53,345 nucleotides of DNA, from the NCBI GenBank assembly GCA_023402175.1, contig JAEXCN010000185.1, positions 1-53,345 of the forward strand, given 5' to 3'. The position numbers and the translations under genes were made by a program. Origin of the DNA: Pseudomonadota bacterium (GTDB taxonomy: Bacteria; Myxococcota_A; Polyangia; Polyangiales; Polyangiaceae). Positions 43,148 through 50,546 of the stretch are shown here, piece after piece. The notes below the pieces were generated by a model. The model did no database searches. It was given only the letters and a program-made list of their open reading frames with translations, and was not told where the DNA came from. The first letter of the stretch is position 1. Every line of letters starts with the position of its first letter.

Positions 43148-43705
43148 CTACGTCCACCAGCTCGCGATATCGAGGGCGGCGTCGGTGAACGGTTCGATTC
43201 GCGCGTCGCGCTCGTCACCGAACACGCCGAGCTCCGACCAGCGGCCGGATTCGAGGCGATACGCCGTGACCGTGCGCGCCTCACGGTCGACGAGCCAGTG
43301 GTACGGAACTCCGACCTTCGCGTAGTACGGCTTCTTGACGAGGAGATCGTGACGGCGCGTGCTCGGAGAGAGGATCTCGCAGACCCAATCCGGTACCGTG
43401 CGAATCGGCTCGTCGTCAGGAAGGATCGGCAACCGCTCGCGCCTCCATCCAGCGATGTCCGGCGCGATCTCCGGCGTATTGGGCAACTCGATCCCGGGCT
43501 CGGGGAGGATCCACCACCCTCCCGGGCCATTACGGCCTCTTTGGAAGGGATCCCGAAGGTCGCTGCCGATGTCGAGAGCCGTGCGCTGGTGCAACGCGCG
43601 CGGTCGCGTCATCGTGTAAAGGACTCCCTCGATGATTTCGCCCTTCACGCCGACCGGGAGGGCGTCGAGGTCGGCGAGCGTGGGGAGCTTCCGCGCGGGA
43701 TCCAT
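43148..43705 (-). CDS. Uma2-family (DUF820) nuclease-fold protein
   Basis: This 185-residue protein is of the Uma2/DUF820 family (PD-(D/E)XK-like fold). 'LPVGVKGEIIEGVLYTMTRP' carries the usual early Glu. 'IELPNTPEIAPDIAGWRRER' holds the catalytic-type Asp (PDIAGW), 'PDWVCEILSPSTRRHDLLVK' the ExL...K pattern, and 'VPYHWLVDREARTVTAYRLE' follows. The length is typical. Such genes are very numerous in Myxococcota and their cellular role is unsettled. ATG 43705 is preferred over the open frame's upstream start because the family begins near 'LPTLADLDALP'. Confidence 0.88.
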   Translation of the reverse strand: MDPARKLPTLADLDALPVGVKGEIIEGVLYTMTRPRALHQRTALDIGSDLRDPFQRGRNGPGGWWILPEPGIELPNTPEIAPDIAGWRRERLPILPDDEPIRTVPDWVCEILSPSTRRHDLLVKKPYYAKVGVPYHWLVDREARTVTAYRLESGRWSELGVFGDERDARIEPFTDAALDIASWWT

Positions 43706-43916
43706 CGCTCGTCTCAAAGCTAGCACGCGATCGGAGGATCCTGGTGTGCGGCGTGCGCGCGCGGCTCCGCTTGGGGCTCGACGCGTCAATCGCGTCCGCG
43801 GACGCTCGGCGCGCGTTCCGCCGGCGGGGCGTTCCGCACGAGCACTGCGAACACCGGGGCTCGCGCGACCGCTTGCGGCCCGATTTGCGAGCGCTGAGGG
43901 TGAGCTGTGGGAAGGG

Positions 43917-43994
43917 ATATGTCACCAACGATCCGCGCGACCGCGAGCTCGTCCTTCTGCGCGTTCGGGTGTCGTCGTCCCAGCGGTAGTCGAG
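43917..43994 (-). pseudogene. relic of a beta-propeller lipoprotein gene
   Basis: On the minus strand this segment reads LDYRWDDD and then, after a single-base deletion, NAQKDELAVARIVGD. It aligns with VDYRWDGDYAPAQKNELAIARIVGDK, quoted here in two parts (VDYRWDGDYAPAQ / KNELAIARIVGDK), in the intact gene at 40262-40342. The DNA match is clear over about 78 bases. It is a fragment with no open frame of its own. Confidence 0.6.
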
Positions 43995-44036
43995 TGCGCG
44001 ACGGTCGTGCTCAGTGGGGAATGAGCCTCGCCTCCC
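43993..44036 (+). repeat. imperfect direct repeat, copy 2
   Basis: It matches 43061-43105: GTGCG-A-CGGTCGTGCTC, a 5-6-base variable spacer, then GG-ATGAGCCTCGCC. It ends just before the antitoxin start. Confidence 0.5.
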
Positions 44037-44053
44037 GTGCTACATTGGCGAGC

Positions 44054-44275
44054 ATGCCTCGCGAGACCCCCGCCGATCGCCTTCGCCTCGCGATGACGAT
44101 GCAGCAGGAAGGTACTGCGATGATGAGACGAACCCTCCGGCGCCGGTATCCGGAGGCATCCGAGGCGGAGCTCGACGCGCTCTTCGACGAGTGGCTCCTG
44201 TCGCGAGAGCCGGATGCCCCCGGTCGTCCCGTGTCATGGCCAAGAAGAACGACGAGCGCTCGCTCGACCCGGTGA
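44054..44275 (+). CDS. Rv0078B-related antitoxin
   Basis: This small 73-residue protein, 'MPRETPADRLRLAMTMQQEG' then 'MMRRTLRRRYPEASEAELDA', matches the pattern of Rv0078B-related antitoxins: a helical body with an LRRR-P-A-S/E-A-E-L motif. Its 3' end overlaps the start of the nucleotidyltransferase toxin by 40 bases, fitting a coupled type II/IV-like pair. The residues after about 58 (Arg/Ser-rich) lie in the overlap and may not be functional. Confidence 0.65.
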   Translation: MPRETPADRLRLAMTMQQEGTAMMRRTLRRRYPEASEAELDALFDEWLLSREPDAPGRPVSWPRRTTSARSTR

Positions 44276-44838
44276 CGGACGCGGCCGCACGCGCCGCGTC
44301 CGACCTTGCAGACCTTGGTGCTCGCTTCGCCTTGGTGGGAGGCCTTGCCGTGTCGGCGTGGGGTGAGCCTCGTTACACCCGCGACGTCGACCTCGCCGTC
44401 GCGGTCGAGCGCGATGCGGAAGCCGAGCGACTGGTCCGCGCGCTTGCGGCTCGTGGCTACGAGATCATCACGATTGTCGAACAGACGCGGGCAAACCGAC
44501 TCGCGACGGCGAGGCTCCGCCGCGCGGAGGATCGGTCGGTGTTCATCGATCTCCTATTCGCGTCGTCCGGAATCGAACGCGAGCTCGCGGCGGCTGCCGT
44601 GCGGCTGGACGACATCCCTGTCGGCAGCGTCGGCCATCTCCTCGCACTCAAGGTGCTCTCGTAATCCGAAAGACGACTGCAAGATCGCATCGACATCCAA
44701 GAGCTCGCGAAGATGGCTACCGACGAAGATTGGAGCACCGCCGAGGCGATGGTGCGGCTCATCAAAGAACGAGGGTTCCACCGCGGTCGTGCGCTCGTGA
44801 CGCGCCTTCGTCGGTGGCGGCGCCGCGTCCAGCCCTGA
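44236..44838 (+). pseudogene. AbiEii/Rv0078A-like nucleotidyltransferase toxin, interrupted by a stop
   Basis: The frame starts at ATG 44236. It shows the nucleotidyltransferase core 'FALVGGLAVSAWGEPRYTRD' followed by VDLAV, i.e. GG...R-x-T-x-D-x-D. It runs to a TAA at 44662-44664, directly after 'HLLALKVLS'. Reading continues in the same frame for 58 codons, 'RRLQDRIDIQELAKMATDED' ... 'LIKERGFHRGRALVTRL', to TGA 44836-44838. That is the C-terminal part expected of this family, so one nonsense codon splits a gene of about 200 codons. The 142-residue product would lack the C-terminal helical part and is probably inactive, unless the stop is read through or is a sequencing error. Confidence 0.75.
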
Positions 44839-45061
44839 CCGTTACGCACTCACTCACTTGGCCGTCGCTCGACGCAGCACATCGCTGCCGCGTGAGCGTG
44901 TTCGGTGTCGGCCTCTCACGTTCACGCCGTCCGCGAATCTCGGAACCGAGCTCCGCTACAGGTCCGCGTCTCCGAGGCGGCGCACGCCGCGGACGGTCGG
45001 GCGACGACGGAATTTGCGATGACCACCGGGTTCATGCCCCAGAAGTTCGTCGTCGACGGCG
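44839..45061. other. gene-free stretch before DUF1554-like relic
   Basis: No supported gene or RNA is seen between the toxin end and the relic. Confidence 0.3.
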
Positions 45062-45285
45062 AAGGTCCTCTACATGGCCAACGCCGCCACGGAGGACCTC
45101 GGGGGCATCGCCGGCGCCGACAACGCGTGCTCGACGCAGGCGTGCGCGGGGCGAACTGCAGCGATTGGACGTCGACCGAGGGCACCGGCGCGGTCGGCTT
45201 CGACGTCGTGCTCAATGCACAGTGGCTCACCGGTGGCCAGGTCGCCTGCGCGATGGTCAAGCCCTTCATCTGCGCCGAACAGTGA
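45062..45285 (+). pseudogene. DUF1554-like surface protein fragment, frameshifted
   Basis: Two frames must be joined. The first reads KVLYMANAATEDLGGIAGAD then NACSTQA (45062-45142). The second reads CSDWTSTEGTGAVGFD ... ACAMVKPFICAEQ and ends at TGA 45283. Together they resemble DUF1554 proteins, with LGGLAGAD.C near the start, CSNWTS in the middle and LYCFEQ at the end. About 70 residues of the usual middle and any signal peptide are missing. It is a decayed remnant, not an expressed gene. Confidence 0.6.
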
Positions 45286-45349
45286 TCCGGGCCCCCGGCC
45301 ATCGCGCTCCGCGCCCGCCGCTGCGCTTCGGCCTCGCCTAGGCGTGCGC

Positions 45350-46232
45350 TCAGTGCACCGACACGAGCGGTGTGTCGACGAGTTTCCGCTGCGCCTGCCC
45401 GCTCGGATACGCGTAGCTCGTAGCCCATGACCATCCCCAGATTGTCGCCGTGAAGGGGCCGTCGCTCTTCATGCGCTGGAGGCCTTTCTGGCAGACAAGG
45501 CCGCCGTCGAACGACTGTCCGGGACCGTAGTTGCGCGCGAGATCGACGCGCGTGAACTCGTACTCGCCGCGCGTGCCGACCGGCTTCCAATCGGTGAGGT
45601 TGCCCGCGCACTCGAGCCACACGTCCTTGAAGGCATCGCCGCTCTTCGCCCGGACGATCGTGAGCGCCGTCTCCTGGTACGTCGGGTCGGCGAAGAAGCT
45701 GTACGCGTTCAGGTACTGCTTCGCCGGGACGACGTTGACGAACTCGGGGTCACCGTTCTCGCCGAAGTCGCGATCGCCGATGAAGTCGGTCGAGTACGGC
45801 GACAGAGATGCGCCGCCAGACATGTACGCGGCAAGATAAAAGGGGTGCTCGGTGTCTTGGCTGCGGACGACGAACGCCTGGCCGGTGCCGGACCAGAACG
45901 TGACGACCTCGCCCGCCGACATCTCGAGCGGCGCGCCGGGCGGCACGAACGGGTCGTAGTCGAGCCGTGTTCCATCGCGCGCCGCCACGATGCGGTACGG
46001 CATCGGCTCGAACTCATCGCCGAGGCGCGGACGATAGCCGACGCCTACGTATTCGGAGCCCCACTGCGCGAACGGAGGAAGCTGCTGCTGGGCGACGTCG
46101 CAAGACTGCCGGCTCGACGGGACGTAGATGCACTCGTGTCCGCCGAACACGCTCGTCGGCTTGTTCGACCGGACGATGCTTCCGGAGAGCTCCTGGGACT
46201 GATTGATCTGGAGGAGCTGCCGCTTGTCGAGG
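45350..46232 (-). pseudogene. scar D: 3' half of a cassette gene 8 (IgGFc domain)
   Basis: The frame reads LDKRQLLQINQSQELSGSIV, then 'SNKPTSVFGGHE', 'CDVAQQQLPPFAQWGSEYVG', 'IVAARDGTRLDYDPFVPPGA', 'GPFTATIWGWSWATSYAYPS' and a normal stop at 45350. It aligns with the last 280 or so residues of cassette A and B gene 8. It has no signal peptide or start of its own. Its 5' end abuts the truncated gene 1 at 46231-46232, out of frame with it, so no full-length protein can be made. A Met at 46150 could in principle start an internal fragment. Confidence 0.88.
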
Positions 46233-47195
46233 CTCGTGGATGTTGTAGAGCTTGCCCTCCGAGCGGGCCTGGAAGCGGTCGCGGACGAAGACGCCTTCGA
46301 TGTCCCCGAGCAGCTCTACGAACGCGGATGAACCGAGGTGCGCCCGAATGAGGACGCCCGGGCCCGCGAGGGCCGTGCTCCAGCTCGACGAACGGGTCAC
46401 CTCGAATCCTTTCGGCCTGTTCTCGACGAATGCGAGGCGCGCACCGAGCACCGGGACGATCTCGAAGCGCGACGACCGCATGACCGACAGCCCGAGACGC
46501 ATCTGCGCTCCGAACAGCCGGAACCCGATCTGGCCTGCGCCGGCGCGGACGGGGCTGCTGGCCTCTTCGGCGCCCGCCTCGACGCCGAAGAAGACGCCGG
46601 CGCCAGGCGCGTACAGCGCGCGGAGGGCGAAGCCGAGGCCCGTCGACGGGAGGACACCACGCGAGGCGGCTCCTGCAGCCCCGACGAGGACGCGATGCGA
46701 GGGACGCTCGTGCACCGTGCCTGGGGAACGGAGCGGGGTCTCTGCACGCGGCTTCCGCACCGGCACGGGCGCCGTTGACGTTGCCGTCGGCGAAGGGATC
46801 GGCCGCTCGTCCACGGGCTCTGCGACCGCTTCCTCGCGCGAACCGGCGACCGCGATCATCATTGCGAGGACGAGCGCAGTGGGCTCGACGATCTCGTTGC
46901 AGGTCGGTCGATCGACAGGCAGCTCGCGCTCTCCCGCCGGGCGCCCGGACGCGTCCTTCATGGTGAGCGTGATCGTGAACCCACCGCTTCGTTCGGCGAC
47001 GACGCCGTCCACGAACAGCTGAGGGGGTGCATCGGACCGATGCTCACCGAGCCGCGCGTACGTCGCGTCGATGATCACCTCTCGTGACGGACATCCAGGC
47101 GGCGCAGTCCACGCCAGCTCGAACGGCGCCGCGTTCGCGATCGTCGACCATGACGCCGCCAGGACGAGCCCGGTCACCACTAGAAGACGACGCAC
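46231..47195 (-). pseudogene. scar D: 5' part of a cassette gene 1
   Basis: A GTG start at 47195 opens a signal peptide 'VVTGLVLAASWSTIANAA'. The domain follows with 'FELAWTAPPGCPSREVIIDA' and 'VDRPTCNEIVEPTALVLAMM', clearly the gene 1 family and closest to cassette A. It is colinear with the A copy down to 'VFVRDRFQAR' ... 'YNIHE', about 10-20 residues before the expected C-terminus, where it breaks into gene 8 sequence. After the junction it reads about 70 meaningless Arg-rich residues to a stop at 46014. The protein may still be exported with a wrong tail. Confidence 0.85.
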
Positions 47196-47316
47196 CGATG
47201 GGCCTAGCTCCGAACGCCCGCCACGAATCCTACTCGAAAGCCGAGTCTCATTGATGGGGACACGACGCGCGGAAGGCTGGGCTCAATCGGATCGCGGCTC
47301 CTCGAAGGACCACGAG

Positions 47317-47405
47317 GCTACGGGTACGCGGGCGGCATGGGCAGCCGTCCGATCAACGACGCATCGCCGCCGACGGTGCAGTGACGACGGCCCTCACTCT
47401 GATCG
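47317..47405 (+). repeat. relic of the cassette C gene 8 tail
   Basis: The codons for GYGYAGGMGSRPINDASPPT, the TGA stop and the following GGCCCTCACTC..GAT-GCG bases match 39750-39845 almost base for base. The ends are abrupt. Upstream and downstream no more cassette sequence is seen. Confidence 0.8.
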
Positions 47406-47424
47406 CGCTGTCGATGGAGGGCGC

Positions 47425-48654
47425 TCACGCCGCCGAGGCCGGGCGATCGATCTTCAGCGGAAGAGAGCGGAGCGCGCGGAAGCCGAACGTGTCGAGCCAT
47501 TGCGCGCGCTCGGTGCCGAGCGAGAATGGAGGCATTCGCCGGAGGAGCTCATCGAACGCGATCCGCCCCTCGAGCCGCGAGAGCGGTGCGCCGACGCAGA
47601 AGTGGATGCCGAAGCCGAACGCGACGTGACCGCGCGTCTCGCGATCGATGTCGAACCGGTCCGGATCGGGGAACATCTCGGGGTCGCGGTTCGCCGCCGC
47701 GATCAGCGGGAGGACGACCGCCCCTCGCGGGATGGTGCCCCCGGAGAGCGCGACATCCTCGGTCGCCCTCCGCGACAACATCAGCACCGGCCCCTCGTAG
47801 CGCAGAACCTCTTCGATGAACCTCGGGACGAGCTCGGGCCGAGCGCGCAGCCGCGCGTGGACGTCCGGATGTTCCATGAGCGAGAGCGTGCCGTTGCCGA
47901 TGAGGTTCGTCGTCGTGACGTTCCCAGCGATGAGGAGCGTGATGGCGAGCGAGAGGACCTGATCCGTCGTCACCGCTTCGTCGGCCTCGGCGCGACAGAG
48001 ATCTCCGATCACGTCGTCCGACGGACGACGCCGGCGCTCTTCGAGCAGCTCGTCGAAGAACGCGCGAAGCTCCTTCCGACTCTGGAGGATGCGCTGCACT
48101 TCGGCCTCGGACGGCTTCGTCGTGAGCGGCACGTCGATCACGTCGTCCGTCCATCGCTTGAAGTCGGCACGACGCGCAGGATCGATCCCGAGCAACTCGG
48201 CGATGACGGTGACCGGCAACGGCGTGGCGAGATCGTCGATCAGATCGATTCGTCCCTGGCCCGCCGCCAGCTTGTCGAGCATGGCGTCGATGCACGACGT
48301 GACGATCTCACGGATTCGCAGCTCGAGGCGCGCCATCGCTTTCGGCGTGAACGCACCCGAAATCAGCTTTCGCAAGCGTGTGTGCACGGGTGGATCACTT
48401 CCCACGATCGAGGCGTCGTCCGGGACGATCGGGTCGCGCAGGCGCTCGTCGGTCACGGCAAGGCGCGTCGACCGCATCTCCGCCGACGAGAAGAGCTCCG
48501 GGTGCTTCAGCACGAACACGACGTCCTGGTACCGCGAGACGGCCCACCATCCGTTCTCGACCTGACAGACCGGCGCCGTCTCGCGCATCCGGGCGAAGAA
48601 CGCGTATGGGCTCTCGTGAGCCTCTCGCGAGAGAATCCTGAACGTCAGGCTCAT
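47425..48654 (-). CDS. cytochrome P450
   Basis: This 409-residue soluble bacterial P450 has the heme-binding loop FGFGIHFCVG with Cys353, the K-helix E282-V-L-R285 and 'RDPEMFPDPDRFDIDRE' before the heme loop. The I-helix reads LIAGNVTTTNLIGNG; position 246, usually Glu or Asp in AG-x-[ED]-T, is Val. The family resembles CYP107/CYP109-like enzymes of secondary metabolism or fatty acid hydroxylation. No ferredoxin or reductase gene is adjacent, so electron partners must come from elsewhere. It is convergent with a gene relic and divergent from lysS. The substrate is unknown. Confidence 0.93.
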   Translation of the reverse strand: MSLTFRILSREAHESPYAFFARMRETAPVCQVENGWWAVSRYQDVVFVLKHPELFSSAEMRSTRLAVTDERLRDPIVPDDASIVGSDPPVHTRLRKLISGAFTPKAMARLELRIREIVTSCIDAMLDKLAAGQGRIDLIDDLATPLPVTVIAELLGIDPARRADFKRWTDDVIDVPLTTKPSEAEVQRILQSRKELRAFFDELLEERRRRPSDDVIGDLCRAEADEAVTTDQVLSLAITLLIAGNVTTTNLIGNGTLSLMEHPDVHARLRARPELVPRFIEEVLRYEGPVLMLSRRATEDVALSGGTIPRGAVVLPLIAAANRDPEMFPDPDRFDIDRETRGHVAFGFGIHFCVGAPLSRLEGRIAFDELLRRMPPFSLGTERAQWLDTFGFRALRSLPLKIDRPASAA

Positions 48655-48845
48655 GTCCTCCTCCCTCCGGGCCCGTCAGGCTGACCCCCATCAGCGGAAC
48701 ATCGCGTACTGACACGCCATTCCACGCGTGGCTGGGCGACGGCTCATGCACTCGCGCGCCGCGGGGCCTGCGATAACACGTTCCGCTTTTCGCCGAATTG
48801 TCGGCGCTTTACGTCGCACCGAGCACGCGCTAAACGCCGCTCGCC

Positions 48846-50546
48846 ATGTCCGACGCACGCCAAGGGGCACCGGGAGAAAGCGGCTCATCTGCAGAGGACG
48901 CGCTCATCGCGTCCCGTCGCGCAAAGGCAGAGAAGCTGCGTGCGCGCGGCGAGAACCCGTTCGCGAACGACGTCGTCCCGCGTAGCGGCGGCACGACCGT
49001 CGACATCGCCGACCTCCGCGCGAAGGCCGAGGCCGCGCGGGGTGAGGATGGCAAGTACGCCGAGGACCGCGTCAAGGAAGCGACGAAAAGCGCCGTCTTC
49101 CACGTCCGCGGACGCGTCATCGCGTTCCGCTCGACGGGCGGCCTCTCCTTCCTCCGCCTGCGCGATCGCACCGGCGAGGTGCAGCTGCTGATCAGCGAGG
49201 CGAGCCTCGGCGAAGCGTACGCGCGCCTCGACGAGATCGACCTTGGCGACATCGTCGAATCGGAGGGCACGCTCACCGCGAGCAAGCGCGGCGAGCTCTC
49301 GATCGAGCCCTCACGCGTCAGGATCCTCACGAAGGCGCTCCGGCCACCGCCGGAGAAGTGGCACGGCCTGCAGGACGTCGAGACGCGCTATCGCCAGCGC
49401 TACGTCGACCTCGTCGCGAACCCGCACGTCGCCGACGTCTTCCGCGCGCGGAGCTACATCGTGCGCGCGACGCGCAAGGTCTTCGACGACACCGGCTTCC
49501 TCGAGGTCGAGACGCCGACGATGCACACGCTCATCGGCGGCGCCGCGGCGAAGCCGTTCGTCACGCACCACAACGCGCTCGACATGCAGCTCTTCATGCG
49601 CATCGCGCCCGAGCTGTATTTGAAGCGCCTCCTCGTCGGCGGGCTCGATCGTGTCTACGAGATCGGCCGCTGCTACCGCAACGAGGGCATCTCGACCCGG
49701 CACAACCCGGAGTTCACGATGCTCGAGTACTACTGGGCGTACGCCACGTACGACGAGCTCATGGACTTCACGGAGAAGATGCTCCGTGCCATCGACGCCG
49801 AGCTCGCGCGCGCGATGCCCGAGCCGCATGCGCGCTGGAGCGCCGAGCGTCCGTTCACCTTCGACGAGCCGTTCGCGCGCGTCCCGATGAACGTCGCCGT
49901 CGCGAACGCGGCCAAGTCAACGAAGGTCGCCGCGTGGGAAGAGGCCGTCGCGAAGGATGGCGGCATGGGCCTCGTCGCGCTGCTGACGAGCATGGGCGAC
50001 TTCGGCGGCAGCATGAAGGAGTGGTCGAAGAGCTCGCCGCGCGCGAAGGCCGTCGACTGGGGCAACTTCCGCAAGGGTTGGATGAAGTGCGAGAACGACG
50101 GCGAGCGTCTGTTCGCGCTCTACGAGTACCTCGGCGAGCCGTTCCTGACCGAGGACTACAAGGCGAGCGACGGCAAGCGCAGCCTGCCCGTCTTCATCAA
50201 GGACTACCCGTTCGAGACGTCGCCGCTCGCGCGCAGGAATGATGCGCGCCCCGACCTGGTTGACCGGTTCGAGCTGTTCGTCCACGGCCGCGAGCTCTGC
50301 AACGCATTCAGCGAGCTCAACGATCCGGACGATCAAGCCGAACGCTTCCGCGAACAGGTGCGGAAGAAGGCAGCGGGGGCGGAAGAGACGATGGACTTCG
50401 ACGAGGACTACATCCGCGCGCTCGAGCAAGGCATGCCGCCGGCGGCGGGCTTCGGCATGGGCATGGATCGCCTCACGATGATGCTCACGAACTCGCCCTC
50501 CATCCGCGACGTCATCCTCTTCCCGCTGCTCCGCAAAGAGACCTGA
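48846..50546 (+). CDS. lysS: lysyl-tRNA synthetase, class II
   Basis: This 566-residue synthetase has an N-terminal OB-fold anticodon-binding domain at about residues 83-165 ('VFHVRGRVIAFRSTGGLSFL', 'RDRTGEVQLLI'). The class II core has 'WHGLQDVETRYRQRYVDLV', motif 2 'YEIGRCYRNEGISTRHNPEF' at about 271-290, and motif 3 'GFGMGMDRLTMML' at about 535-547. It is roughly 60 residues longer than E. coli LysS; the extra part lies around 'AVAKDGGMGLVALLTSMGDF' to 'KGWMKCENDG'. Its stop overlaps the next start (TGATG), so it is probably co-transcribed with the Lol-type permease. Confidence 0.96.
   Translation: MSDARQGAPGESGSSAEDALIASRRAKAEKLRARGENPFANDVVPRSGGTTVDIADLRAKAEAARGEDGKYAEDRVKEATKSAVFHVRGRVIAFRSTGGLSFLRLRDRTGEVQLLISEASLGEAYARLDEIDLGDIVESEGTLTASKRGELSIEPSRVRILTKALRPPPEKWHGLQDVETRYRQRYVDLVANPHVADVFRARSYIVRATRKVFDDTGFLEVETPTMHTLIGGAAAKPFVTHHNALDMQLFMRIAPELYLKRLLVGGLDRVYEIGRCYRNEGISTRHNPEFTMLEYYWAYATYDELMDFTEKMLRAIDAELARAMPEPHARWSAERPFTFDEPFARVPMNVAVANAAKSTKVAAWEEAVAKDGGMGLVALLTSMGDFGGSMKEWSKSSPRAKAVDWGNFRKGWMKCENDGERLFALYEYLGEPFLTEDYKASDGKRSLPVFIKDYPFETSPLARRNDARPDLVDRFELFVHGRELCNAFSELNDPDDQAERFREQVRKKAAGAEETMDFDEDYIRALEQGMPPAAGFGMGMDRLTMMLTNSPSIRDVILFPLLRKET

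Larger units (their letters stand above)
43706..44053. other. gene-free stretch with relic DNA
   Basis: There is no intact gene. It holds the beta-propeller relic at 43917-43994 and copy 2 of the short repeat. The first 200 bases show nothing that I recognise. Confidence 0.35.

Noticed and set aside
46014..47195. A complete 393-residue protein in scar D
   Set aside because: The last 70 or so residues are out-of-frame gene 8 sequence, so this is a fusion by deletion and not a natural protein end.
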